Source: Macrococcus sp. DPC7161
GTDB taxonomy: Bacteria > Bacillota > Bacilli > Staphylococcales > Staphylococcaceae
Direction: 5' to 3'
Length of the DNA stretch: 64,000 nt
Assembly (NCBI RefSeq): GCF_004117835.1
Contig: NZ_SDSC01000005.1
Location: 62,001 to 126,000, forward strand
This document shows, piece after piece, positions 34,842 through 43,428 of this stretch (its first letter is position 1; each line of letters begins with the position of its first letter). A program made the translations under genes and the position numbers. The notes beneath the pieces were generated by a model. That model had not been told where the DNA came from. It made no database searches and saw only the letters and a list, made by a program, of their open reading frames with translations.

Positions 34842-34903
34842 TATGTTTCCCCCTTACATTTATATCGATTTCCGAAACATATCTTTATTTTATAATATTT
34901 CTA

Positions 34904-35386
34904 TTATTCTGAGAAGAGCTCAATACGTTTAACATGGTCTTTACTGATTGTAAATTTTAATGTCATTTTATGTTCTCGATCTTTATAAGTAATGCTGCTT
35001 TTTTTATTTGGTAGTACTGATTTTTTATATGTGTCACCATATACTTCAGTGACTTCATCTGTCGTGTCACCAACATGAACATTTCTACTTGTCGCAACAT
35101 CTTTATTCTTAAACACTGTTATTGCTGAAACTTTCTTTGATTTATCACTCACTCGGACAATCATACCTTTATGTTGGCGTGATTTGTAGAACTGTTTACC
35201 TTCTAATACGATTTGTTGATCTTTAATGAAATCTTCTTTCAAATGATCTACCGTATCGCCAATACGTATATTATCAATGGCTTCATCTGCTAAAGAAGTA
35301 TCTGGTGTTGTTGTGTATTGATAAATCCATACGCCTATTGCAATCAATACAATGATAACTGCACCAATTACTATATTTCGTTTCAT
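34904..35386 (-). CDS. Membrane-anchored protein with two GDT-type repeats
   Basis: A 160-residue protein with one N-terminal membrane helix (about residues 4-24) and an outside domain. The domain has two related motifs, IRIGDTVDHLKEDF and VHVGDTTDEVTEVYG. These recall the SmpA/BLIP-like fold that binds proteins or peptides. The ATG at 35384-35386 is taken because the basic MKRN begins a typical anchor and a GTGATG site precedes it. The ribosome site is weak. Function not recognised. Confidence 0.65.
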   Translation of the reverse strand: MKRNIVIGAVIIVLIAIGVWIYQYTTTPDTSLADEAIDNIRIGDTVDHLKEDFIKDQQIVLEGKQFYKSRQHKGMIVRVSDKSKKVSAITVFKNKDVATSRNVHVGDTTDEVTEVYGDTYKKSVLPNKKSSITYKDREHKMTLKFTISKDHVKRIELFSE

Positions 35387-35511
35387 GTCATCACTACTTT
35401 CCATTTATTCAACAATATCATTACACACTGCGCATTAATTGTACATGAATAATACCTTAAAATTGAAATAATATATCACATTGTTATACTAAAATAAAAA
35501 GGAGTGCGATT

Positions 35512-36063
35512 ATGGAAACATTAAAACATTATTTCGAAAAAGGTTTAACAAAAGAAGCATATTTCAATCACATGCAAGTCAACCGTTCTGAGTCTGAGTC
35601 GATTTACAATGCCTTTCATTTAGATGAAGCGGACGCGAGATTACAAATGGTAAGAGAAAAAGCATCTAAAGTTATCGTCATCACTGAAGACTGGTGTGGC
35701 GATGCGATGATGAACATCCCAGTATTATTACGTATTGCCGAAGCTACAGATTTAGAAGTGAAGTTTTCTTTAAGAGATAGCAATTTAGATTTAATGGATG
35801 CATACTTAACAAATGGTACGGCACGCAGTATTCCTATTTTTATTTTCTTAAATGATGATTTTGAAGAAGTTGCAAAATGGGGCCCACGTGCTCAAGTCGT
35901 TCAAGACTTCGTTACTGAAGTAAGAAGTGATTTACCTGACAAATCACATCCTGATTTTGAAGCATTACAAAAAGAGAAACATCATCAAATTCATGATAAA
36001 TACTTAAATTCACCTGAATTTTGGGAAGCTGTTAAAGACGATATACTTAATCAATTCAATTAA
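35512..36063 (+). CDS. Thioredoxin-fold protein with single active-site cysteine
   Basis: A 183-residue cytosolic protein. The thioredoxin fold is seen in KVIVITEDWCGDAMMNIPVLL, where the usual CxxC is CGDA, with one Cys at about residue 63. The cis-Pro loop is ARSIPIFIFL. Such monothiol members may act in bacillithiol chemistry or as peroxidase-like proteins. That is family knowledge, not visible here. AAGGAGTG precedes the ATG. Confidence 0.82.
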   Translation: METLKHYFEKGLTKEAYFNHMQVNRSESESIYNAFHLDEADARLQMVREKASKVIVITEDWCGDAMMNIPVLLRIAEATDLEVKFSLRDSNLDLMDAYLTNGTARSIPIFIFLNDDFEEVAKWGPRAQVVQDFVTEVRSDLPDKSHPDFEALQKEKHHQIHDKYLNSPEFWEAVKDDILNQFN

Positions 36064-36088
36064 AAAAAGAGCCAATGGCTCTTTTTTT
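36063..36088. terminator. Shared terminator of convergent genes
   Basis: AAAAAAGAGCC and GGCTCTTTTTT with a two-base loop, overlapping the stop codons of both neighbours. Confidence 0.9.
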
Positions 36089-37193
36089 AATTGATAAAAC
36101 GATGATTGAGTGAAAATGACCATTTCTCTACAAAGCGAGATGGTAATGTCTTCATCATTTTATTGCGTATTGCAATTTGTCGATTGGCATCCAACTGTGC
36201 CAAATTACCGATTCTTCTTGCGTTTAATGTCACTTTCTTCATATAGCTTACACTGAGTTTATCATATGCCTTTAATGCACTTTCAACATCATCATATTTC
36301 ATCAACTGTTGAACAAGACAAACTGCATCTTCAATGGCAAATGCGGTACCTTGCCCTAAATTGGGTGTTAACATGTGAGCCGCATCACCGATCAATGCGA
36401 CTTTCCCTTTTGTAAATGCATCTAATGGCTTTGAATCATAAATATCTTGTTGTGTGAAATACTCACTCGTTTGTTCAAACACTTGTTGAACTAATGGAGG
36501 ATAATGTACGAAGTGCTTTTGTAATGAATATTTTGTGTATTGTTTATAGTTTTTATCTTGTTCATATGCATTAATATACGCGCTCCAATACACGTCATCT
36601 TGTACTTTCACAAGTTGTATACGTCCCTTTTTCCCCCAATATTCATGAACATCCGTTGTCATATCAATATCATTTACAATCCCTCTAAAGCAAGTGTAGC
36701 CACGAAATGTCGGCTCTATACCAAAGAATTGTTGACGCACTTTAGAAAAACCACCATCACTCGCAATGACGACATCAAATGTTTCATGAGTCCCATCAGA
36801 AAAATAAATCGTCCCTGAATTTTCATCTACTTTTACGACTTCGTGTATCAACTGAATATCTGATTGTAACTTCGACTTTAGTAATTGAAATAACACATCT
36901 CTATCAATAAAACCTTGTTCGAATTCCGTAGATGCATACGGAATATGTTTCAATTGTTTATTTTCACTAGTATAAATGTTTAATGCGGGCGCACTAGAAC
37001 TTTGTGCTTGAACTTCTTGTGCAATACCGATAGTTTCAAAAATTTTAAATACATTTTGGTTGAATCCAATTTTGACTGAAAGTTGTGTTAATGTATGTCT
37101 TTTTTCGAAAATCTTGACGTCGATTCCGAGCTGTTCTAACAATATTGCAGCAGTCATTCCACTAAATCCTGCACCAATAATTCCTACTTTCAT
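36087..37193 (-). CDS. FAD-dependent monooxygenase (PHBH/salicylate hydroxylase-like)
   Basis: A 368-residue class A flavoprotein hydroxylase. The FAD motifs are GIIGAGFSGMTAAILLEQLG at the N terminus, DGGFSKVR in the middle, and LIGDAAHMLTPNLGQGTAFAIEDA near residue 280. It should hydroxylate an aromatic or similar ring with NAD(P)H. The start behind AAAGGAGG is the ATG at 37193. It lies 10 bases after the KynB-type gene, suggesting successive steps on one compound. The substrate is not determinable. Confidence 0.87.
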   Translation of the reverse strand: MKVGIIGAGFSGMTAAILLEQLGIDVKIFEKRHTLTQLSVKIGFNQNVFKIFETIGIAQEVQAQSSSAPALNIYTSENKQLKHIPYASTEFEQGFIDRDVLFQLLKSKLQSDIQLIHEVVKVDENSGTIYFSDGTHETFDVVIASDGGFSKVRQQFFGIEPTFRGYTCFRGIVNDIDMTTDVHEYWGKKGRIQLVKVQDDVYWSAYINAYEQDKNYKQYTKYSLQKHFVHYPPLVQQVFEQTSEYFTQQDIYDSKPLDAFTKGKVALIGDAAHMLTPNLGQGTAFAIEDAVCLVQQLMKYDDVESALKAYDKLSVSYMKKVTLNARRIGNLAQLDANRQIAIRNKMMKTLPSRFVEKWSFSLNHRFIN

Positions 37194-37203
37194 ATTGCCT
37201 CCT

Positions 37204-37806
37204 TTAGACACGTTTCACAACTGCTCGAATTGGGCTGGCATCACCAATCACTTTAATCGGTAATCCAATAAAGTCATAAATGCCTGCTCTCACTTTACTT
37301 AATTCTAAATTCTCAATGATTAAAATATTGGCACGATTACATGCATGATGAACAGGTAAGGCATCGTCCTCATAAGCATCAACACTCGGCGTATCTACAC
37401 CAATAATTCCGACATTATGCTGCTTTAAATAATCAATTAAGCCTTCTGAAAGGATAGAGAAACTCTCTGTAAAAGCATCCAATTGTTTCGTATAACGTGT
37501 CTTAAACAAAACAATGGGTGCTTCAATTTCAATTCCTTCAATATCTGATACCGTAATACAATCGATATCTAAGCATTCAATAATCTGTGCGCGATCAATC
37601 AATTTATTGATATCTAGTTCATGAATCTTTAAACCATCATTATCATAATGGTAAGGTGCATCTAAATGTGTACCAATATGAAACGACGCCTCAACACGCC
37701 CTACATTTACACCACTTTCATCAATCGTCGTATCTAATTGATACTTAAATGGTGTATCCCCAGGCCAGTTGGCAATACCATTGTGTAACTCTTGAGAAAT
37801 ATCCAT
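37204..37806 (-). CDS. KynB-type cyclase/arylformamidase
   Basis: A 200-residue metal-dependent hydrolase of the cyclase family. Metal motifs FHIGTHLDAPYHY and GVDTPSVDAY, then HHACNRANILIIENLEL and the ending GDASPIRAVV, are the pattern of bacterial kynurenine formamidase. The ATG at 37806 is six bases behind AAGGA. No tryptophan dioxygenase or kynureninase is in the window, so the true substrate may be another formamide or cyclic amide. It is operonic with the HAD and monooxygenase genes. Confidence 0.85.
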   Translation of the reverse strand: MDISQELHNGIANWPGDTPFKYQLDTTIDESGVNVGRVEASFHIGTHLDAPYHYDNDGLKIHELDINKLIDRAQIIECLDIDCITVSDIEGIEIEAPIVLFKTRYTKQLDAFTESFSILSEGLIDYLKQHNVGIIGVDTPSVDAYEDDALPVHHACNRANILIIENLELSKVRAGIYDFIGLPIKVIGDASPIRAVVKRV

Positions 37807-37815
37807 CCACATTCC

Positions 37816-38502
37816 TTACACACCCTTTATAATAGATTGCAACGCCATTAAATCATGAATTTCAAATGTTGGTCGAATCTCAGAGATATTTTCTCTTCGT
37901 TGTGGATTGTACCAAACCGTATCTACACCGACATTATTCCCACCTAAAATATCTGCACCTAACGTATCACCTATAATGAGTGCATGCTTATGATCAAAAT
38001 CAGAAATCGTTGAAAAAGCTTTTTCGAAAAATACTGGATTCGGCTTTTGGTAGCCAATTTCAGATGAAATAAACAATGCTTCAAACTTATCATGAATACC
38101 TGCTAACTTAAGTCGTTTATGTTGTGTTTCTTTAACACCATTGGTCACAATATACAATGGATAATCACATAATGCATCCAATATCGACATCGCATTCGGC
38201 ATTAAATCATGCCCTTCTTCTAACAACTTGCGATACTGCCTCTCCATCTTTTCACCATCAACCGTTTGGCCGTAAGTTTCAAATAATTTCGCAAAACGTG
38301 TATTTAATACTTCTTTAATGGGTAAGTTTTCTGTTTCATGCCTTTTCCACAATGCTCCATTAATACGTCTATAATCTGTTAGTATTTCATGATGATATGC
38401 TAAACCAAGCGCCTCAAACATCTTACGGAGTGCATTTTCTTCCGCTTTGTTAAAATCTAATAAAGTATTATCAATATCAAAAAACAAATATTTATATTTC
38501 AT
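37816..38502 (-). CDS. YjjG/YfnB-type HAD nucleotidase
   Basis: A 228-residue HAD phosphatase. Motif I is FFDIDNTLLDF, motif II IVTNGVKETQHKRL, the lysine is in EIGYQKPNP, and motif IV is LIGDTLGADILGG. These fit the YjjG branch, which removes phosphate from non-canonical pyrimidine nucleotides. It is the first gene of the three-gene operon and ends nine bases before the KynB-type start. Confidence 0.88.
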   Translation of the reverse strand: MKYKYLFFDIDNTLLDFNKAEENALRKMFEALGLAYHHEILTDYRRINGALWKRHETENLPIKEVLNTRFAKLFETYGQTVDGEKMERQYRKLLEEGHDLMPNAMSILDALCDYPLYIVTNGVKETQHKRLKLAGIHDKFEALFISSEIGYQKPNPVFFEKAFSTISDFDHKHALIIGDTLGADILGGNNVGVDTVWYNPQRRENISEIRPTFEIHDLMALQSIIKGV

Positions 38503-38646
38503 AATCCACCTCTATCTCATAATTATACAACGATTAAAGCTTAGTAGCGACTAATTACCATTCATTTGAAATACAATCAAAATTGTGTTATATTACATCT
38601 AATTCAAAAGAAGGAGGCATCTATATTTAGAGATGATTATTCAATA

Positions 38647-38712
38647 ATGAAAACTCAGCAAATTGAACAACAACTTGCACAACGTTTTTATTATTGGGAT
38701 AAGTCTGTCTAA
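38647..38712 (+). CDS. Leader peptide of the ABC-F gene (21 aa)
   Basis: A short ORF, MKTQQIEQQLAQRF then YYWDKSV and a stop. Its placement between a ribosome site and a terminator suggests a stalling peptide rather than a functional product. The ATG is about 29 bases from the GGAGG, which is far unless the intervening hairpin brings them together. The true start is therefore uncertain. Confidence 0.55.
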   Translation: MKTQQIEQQLAQRFYYWDKSV

Positions 38713-38748
38713 ATTGTGGTGTCTAAAATTAGATATCCGTCTATTTAG

Positions 38749-38783
38749 TGTATCTCTGTGCGTTGTGCGAGATACATTTTTTT
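38749..38783 (+). terminator. Attenuator hairpin before the ABC-F gene
   Basis: TGTATCTC and GAGATACA flank a 12-base loop, followed by seven T. It ends 14 bases before the ABC-F ATG, so it must be bypassed for expression. Confidence 0.8.
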
Positions 38784-38796
38784 ATGAGGTGATATC

Positions 38797-40383
38797 ATGC
38801 TTAAACTTAATAAAACAAACATTAATGCAGGAGATAAACGACTGTTTAACGATTTAACATTTGTTATTGACACACACAAACATGTGGCACTCATTGGCAA
38901 TAACGGTATTGGCAAAACAACACTTTTAAAGACGCTATTAACTCAAGATCACAATATCGGCATACTTGAACAAACATTGCCTAAAACCACAGATAACGTA
39001 TTGGATTATATTTTAAGTTCACGTGAAACGCTTTATCAAATTAAGAAGAAAATGAACGAAGATTATACGTATATCGAAGCATATATCGAACAAGATGGTT
39101 ATCAAATTGAACAAGAAATCATCACGATGATGAAACGCTTTGGATTCAGTGAAACAGATGCAGATAGAAGTATCCAAACACTATCTGGTGGAGAACAAAC
39201 AAAAATCGCATTAATCAAATTATTAATATCAGGGAAAACGACATTGTTATTTGATGAACCGACTAACCATCTTGATATTGAGACGAAACAATGGCTGATT
39301 CAGTGGATGAATCAATCAGATCATACCATCTTGTATGCAACACATGACCGTGATTTCATCAATCAAACCGCACACGAAATTCTTGAACTCACACATGATG
39401 GTATTCGCAAATTTGAAATGAATTACGATCAATATAAAATACAAAAAGACCTCGAACATAAAACGAATCAAGAACGCATCCATAAAGAACAAAAAGAAAA
39501 GAAACGCATGAAAGCCATGATTCAAAATATGAAAGAATGGCATCATACGATGGATCAAAACACAAGTAACAGAAATCCAGATGAACAAAAGAAAATGGCA
39601 AGACTTGCAAAGAGGATGAAAACAAAAACCCATCAACTAGAACAAAAAATCGAAAAATTTGAAGGCAAAATAGAAAAAGAAAAGCGTACAGATTACAACT
39701 TAAACCATGAAAACATCAACAAAAATCACCTCATTACAGTGAACCAGTTGAATTTTCAATATGACGATAAAACAATATTCAATAACGTCACATTTCAAAT
39801 CAAACCGAAAGAACGCATCCATCTAAAAGGAAAAAATGGCAGTGGTAAATCGACCTTACTTAAACTCATCTTAGGTGATTACGGTGAGCAACAAAGCATT
39901 CAACAAATCCCGAACTTAAAAATCGGTTATTTCTCACAACAACTAGAAAATTTAAATCCAGAACGTACCGTATTAGAAGAAGTACAAGAAACTTTAATAG
40001 ACACAAGTAAATTAAGAACCATCTTAGCATCTTTTCGGTTTACTGAATCACAAATGAATCAACTTGTAAAAGATTTATCTATGGGAGAAAAATGTCGACT
40101 CTCTTTCGTTAAGCTGTATTTTACACCTGCACATATACTCATATTAGATGAGCCAACCAACTACTTTGATATCGAAATGCAAGACATCTTAATCAATATG
40201 TTGAATCGATTTGAGTCTGCCATTCTATTCGTCAGTCATGATGACTATTTCAGTAATCAAATCAAAACACGTACACTTACCATCCAAGACAAAACCATCA
40301 TTGACTCAGCAGTATCCATCGATAAAACAATTGATGCTGAACAACTTAACCAACAAATACAACAAATTGATAAATTAGAGTAA
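38797..40383 (+). CDS. ABC-F ATPase, probable ribosomal protection protein
   Basis: A 528-residue protein with two ATPase domains and no membrane segment. The first Walker A is GNNGIGKTT (34-42), with signature LSGGEQ and Walker B LLFDEPTNHLD. The second Walker A is GKNGSGKST, with the atypical signature LSMGEKCR and LILDEPTNYFD. A long basic linker (about 215-310) would reach into the ribosome. The size and the attenuator match Vga/Msr/Lsa-type proteins that displace antibiotics. Which drug class is affected cannot be read. The ribosome site GAGGTGAT directly precedes the ATG. Confidence 0.85.
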   Translation: MLKLNKTNINAGDKRLFNDLTFVIDTHKHVALIGNNGIGKTTLLKTLLTQDHNIGILEQTLPKTTDNVLDYILSSRETLYQIKKKMNEDYTYIEAYIEQDGYQIEQEIITMMKRFGFSETDADRSIQTLSGGEQTKIALIKLLISGKTTLLFDEPTNHLDIETKQWLIQWMNQSDHTILYATHDRDFINQTAHEILELTHDGIRKFEMNYDQYKIQKDLEHKTNQERIHKEQKEKKRMKAMIQNMKEWHHTMDQNTSNRNPDEQKKMARLAKRMKTKTHQLEQKIEKFEGKIEKEKRTDYNLNHENINKNHLITVNQLNFQYDDKTIFNNVTFQIKPKERIHLKGKNGSGKSTLLKLILGDYGEQQSIQQIPNLKIGYFSQQLENLNPERTVLEEVQETLIDTSKLRTILASFRFTESQMNQLVKDLSMGEKCRLSFVKLYFTPAHILILDEPTNYFDIEMQDILINMLNRFESAILFVSHDDYFSNQIKTRTLTIQDKTIIDSAVSIDKTIDAEQLNQQIQQIDKLE

Positions 40384-40408
40384 TAGCAAAAATATTAGAA
40401 TCAACACT

Positions 40409-40442
40409 AAAAAAGGAAGACGATTAAATTTCGTCTTCCTTC
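40409..40442. terminator. Shared terminator of ABC-F and phosphatase genes
   Basis: AAGGAAGACGA and TCGTCTTCCTT arms, with an A run on the left giving the minus-strand T-tract. It overlaps the phosphatase stop. Confidence 0.8.
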
Positions 40443-41062
40443 TCTATTTTCTTAGAAATGGTCTCCACCACTTCACCTTTATGATTAATGCGTACTGCCG
40501 ATAAATATTGATAATTGCCAGCACCGGTATCAATGTTTAACACATTCGATTTCGCATCGAATTTAGGTTTAGATTGCATGACAGGTGTATGCCCAATAAC
40601 TTGCAATTGCTTCATACGCTTTAATTTACCACGATATCTTAATACAGAATAACTGCTTTCTTTATTAAACTTCCTGAATCCAAGAAAATTAACTCCCGCA
40701 TGTGAAACAAAAATGCGTGCATCTTTATAATATAAAGGCAAATGCCCCATCCAATGTACGTCATCACGATACTTCTTCTTTAAATCATAATGCTTAATCG
40801 TATATTGATAATTTTCTTTCATATCATCAAACGCTGTGTGCTGCATTATATATTGACTCATTTGATATTCATGGTTACCCATAATACAAATTGCACCTTC
40901 ACGTTCTAATTGACGAACCAGCTGCACTACTTCTTTAGAGTGTTTTCCTTTATTAATATAATCACCAACAAATATGAGTTGTTCACATGTACGATCCCAA
41001 GCCTTCAATACCTTCTTTAAAGTATGAAAACAACCATGAACATCACCAACAATAAAATACAT
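40424..41062 (-). CDS. PPP-family metallophosphoesterase
   Basis: A 212-residue serine/threonine-phosphatase-like enzyme. The metal motifs are IVGDVHGCF, FVGDYINKG, IMGNHEYQM and, later, SHAG and GHTP. It is close to bacterial PrpE/ApaH-like phosphatases. Substrates may be phosphoproteins or dinucleoside polyphosphates. The start is set at the ATG of MYFIVGD behind GGATGAGG, three codons inside the longest frame. Confidence 0.87.
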   Translation of the reverse strand: MYFIVGDVHGCFHTLKKVLKAWDRTCEQLIFVGDYINKGKHSKEVVQLVRQLEREGAICIMGNHEYQMSQYIMQHTAFDDMKENYQYTIKHYDLKKKYRDDVHWMGHLPLYYKDARIFVSHAGVNFLGFRKFNKESSYSVLRYRGKLKRMKQLQVIGHTPVMQSKPKFDAKSNVLNIDTGAGNYQYLSAVRINHKGEVVETISKKIEKEDEI

Positions 41063-41141
41063 GAACCTCATCCTTTAATTTCGATACCCATAATTATAAG
41101 CATAGAAAGACGTATCGGCAATATGGGATTGAAATAATCGA

Positions 41142-42269
41142 TTATGTAGTCACAAAAATAATTTCAGGTTCAGGGTGTGATAAAAAATTGATATGACTAA
41201 TATCATAAGCATATGCGCCTGCAAAATGAAAAACAACCCAATCGCCTGTTTGAATATTATCTATATGATATTTTGTACCAAACACATCATTTGGTGTACA
41301 TAATTTCCCAGCAAAAAAGGCTTCTTCATTTGAAAGTATTTTTGTTCTACCTTTACGTTGCGTTTTGGTTGGACGATATACTGTGTGATAATGTTGATGA
41401 TGCCATGCTTTTGGAAATCTAAAGTGATTTGTACCACCGTTAAGCAATACAAAATTACTCTCTTGATTCTTTTTGATATCAAATACATTCGCCGCATAGT
41501 ATCCAATCGGCCCAACAAGATATCTTCCTATTTCAAATGTCAGTTTTGGCATATGATGAACACGCTCAGCAAAATGTTCAAAATCAAAGGCTACCTTATG
41601 CTGATAGTCAATTCCAATCCCACCACCAACATTCATTGTCTCTATTGGTACATTTATGTCTGAATGATGGTATTGAAGTGCCTGCTGAATGAATGCAATA
41701 TGTGCATTTGCATCTAAGTTGTTGCTCATCGCATGAAAATGCAATCCTTTAAAGTTTATCCAAGGGGAACTTTTGATTAAATTCATTGCCTCTTTTATAT
41801 CTTCATCTGGCATTCCAAACTGTGTTGCACCAGCCATCTTTAATTTTGCACTTGTTTGAATATCTTTCAAATTGATTCTTATTAATACATCTATCGATGA
41901 TTCTTTTTGTTCGGTTAATGCTATTAAATGATCTAATTCAAATAAACTTTCAATTTGAATACTTGAAACGTGATGATCAATTGCATACTTCAAATCATCA
42001 TAAGTCTTTACTGGGCCACCAAAAATGATATGCGCATCACTTGAAATTTGTCTTACCTTCATTATTTCACCGACCGATGCCACTTCAAATCCAGCAACGT
42101 ATGGCAACAATGTGCTTAATATACGGTGATGACTATTTGCTTTCACCGCATAGTAAACGTTGTGATTCAATTTATCAGTAATATAAGCAGCACGTTGCTT
42201 TAATGCATTTAAATCATAAATATAATAGTCTTTATTAGTATTCCTAAGTTCCTGATATATATGATGCAT
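41142..42269 (-). CDS. sfaC: SfaC-like PLP enzyme of staphyloferrin A synthesis
   Basis: A 375-residue fold-III PLP enzyme (alanine-racemase/ornithine-decarboxylase fold). The PLP lysine is in VYYAVKANSH, the glycine loop is VGGGIGIDY, FEIGRYLVG follows, and the C-terminal Cys loop is FFAGKLCTPNDVF. Staphyloferrin A contains D-ornithine, so a racemase role in supplying it is the accepted idea for SfaC. A decarboxylase role, as in SbnH, cannot be excluded from sequence. It is the last gene of the operon and overlaps sfaA by 26 bases. Confidence 0.82.
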   Translation of the reverse strand: MHHIYQELRNTNKDYYIYDLNALKQRAAYITDKLNHNVYYAVKANSHHRILSTLLPYVAGFEVASVGEIMKVRQISSDAHIIFGGPVKTYDDLKYAIDHHVSSIQIESLFELDHLIALTEQKESSIDVLIRINLKDIQTSAKLKMAGATQFGMPDEDIKEAMNLIKSSPWINFKGLHFHAMSNNLDANAHIAFIQQALQYHHSDINVPIETMNVGGGIGIDYQHKVAFDFEHFAERVHHMPKLTFEIGRYLVGPIGYYAANVFDIKKNQESNFVLLNGGTNHFRFPKAWHHQHYHTVYRPTKTQRKGRTKILSNEEAFFAGKLCTPNDVFGTKYHIDNIQTGDWVVFHFAGAYAYDISHINFLSHPEPEIIFVTT

Positions 42270-43428
42270 TGTTTCTTACCTCCTTTAACATATAAATACA
42301 CATCAATGTCATTAACACGAGTCCTAGGAGCATGGTCATATATGTAACGTTGATGCCAAAAGTTTTATAAATATAAGTAAGCAACACGCCTCCAATTGGA
42401 ATAAATCCCCTATCCATCATCGTCACAGCTAATACCGCTCCTTTATATTGCTCACTTGTATGTTGTTGAACTAAAACACGGTGTGTTGTTCGAAATCCCT
42501 GTGATGCAAATCCCATAACAAACAATGAAATCATCACAAAATAAGGATGTGTTGCTACCATTAACATCACGACAGATATCGTAAAAATCACGGACCAAAA
42601 TAATAATGTTTGGATGGAACACGTTCGCTTACTTTTAATAAACATTGATAAAACAATCACAGAACCTGCAGCAATCAATGCTGTATACAGTGCATACATC
42701 GTTGCTGATTGTTGAAACGAATATTTTACAATCATCGGCAATAATATCGTAAACGAAAAGCCAAATAGCATTGATAATATACTACTGATCATGATGTGTA
42801 CAATAAGGGGATGATTTTTTAAATATTTCATAATTTGATGCTGATTCGTTCGTTCACATTGATTGTCTGGTAAGGTCTTATTCAGTAATACAACACAAAT
42901 ACTACTCAACATTGGTATTAGCAATAAAACATAATCATCAAATAGTCCTAGTAATAACCCGCCAATAAAAGGGCCGATGATGCGTGTTAAATTAATAATG
43001 AGTGCATTCAAACTTATGATTTGTTTTAAATATGATTGCGACACAAAGTAAGGAAAAACTTTATTGCGTTGTACATTATCTACAGATTGAAAGTAAGCTC
43101 TCACTGCAACAAAGATATAAATACTCAGTAAATTTTGAGTATAAAACGACAACATGATAATAATGGTACATATAAAAATAGATGATTGTGTCCAATATAG
43201 TAATACATTTGATTTCAAACGATCGACTAATTTCCCTGTTATCATTGAAAGTAATAATTGTGGTAATAATCTTGCTGCATTTAACCAAGCAATTGACATT
43301 GGATCTTTGAATATATGTAACATGACCCAGTTTAAAACGATAATATCAATCCAATCACTCGTTCGTTGAATGATTTGTCCTATCAAGAAACGTTGAAGTG
43401 CTTTATTTTCTTTAATGAATGTACACAT
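42244..43428 (-). CDS. sfaA: SfaA-like MFS siderophore exporter
   Basis: A 394-residue MFS protein of about 12 helices. GKLVDRLKSNVLL is the motif after helix 2. Its place between siderophore synthetases and sfaC marks it as the staphyloferrin A exporter. The ATG at 43428 overlaps the end of the upstream synthetase gene by 17 bases. The AAGGA site is 11-12 bases away, so initiation is likely coupled to the preceding stop. Confidence 0.85.
   Translation of the reverse strand: MCTFIKENKALQRFLIGQIIQRTSDWIDIIVLNWVMLHIFKDPMSIAWLNAARLLPQLLLSMITGKLVDRLKSNVLLYWTQSSIFICTIIIMLSFYTQNLLSIYIFVAVRAYFQSVDNVQRNKVFPYFVSQSYLKQIISLNALIINLTRIIGPFIGGLLLGLFDDYVLLLIPMLSSICVVLLNKTLPDNQCERTNQHQIMKYLKNHPLIVHIMISSILSMLFGFSFTILLPMIVKYSFQQSATMYALYTALIAAGSVIVLSMFIKSKRTCSIQTLLFWSVIFTISVVMLMVATHPYFVMISLFVMGFASQGFRTTHRVLVQQHTSEQYKGAVLAVTMMDRGFIPIGGVLLTYIYKTFGINVTYMTMLLGLVLMTLMCIYMLKEVRNNASYISGT

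Larger units (their letters stand above)
38609..38783 (+). promoter_or_regulatory. Leader/attenuator region of the ABC-F gene
   Basis: The region holds an AAGAAGGAGG site (38609-38618), a small hairpin CATCT/AGAGATG, a leader ORF and a terminator hairpin right before the ABC-F ribosome site. AGATA (38731) can pair with TATCT (38751), and the upstream AGAGAT with ATCTCT. Either would break the terminator. This is the layout of drug-responsive attenuation used by ABC-F and erm genes. The mechanism is inferred. Confidence 0.65.

Noticed and set aside
38663-38857. A 64-codon frame overlapping the ABC-F leader and start
   Set aside because: It runs through the terminator hairpin and into the ABC-F gene in another frame, with no ribosome site. 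The 21-codon leader fits better.
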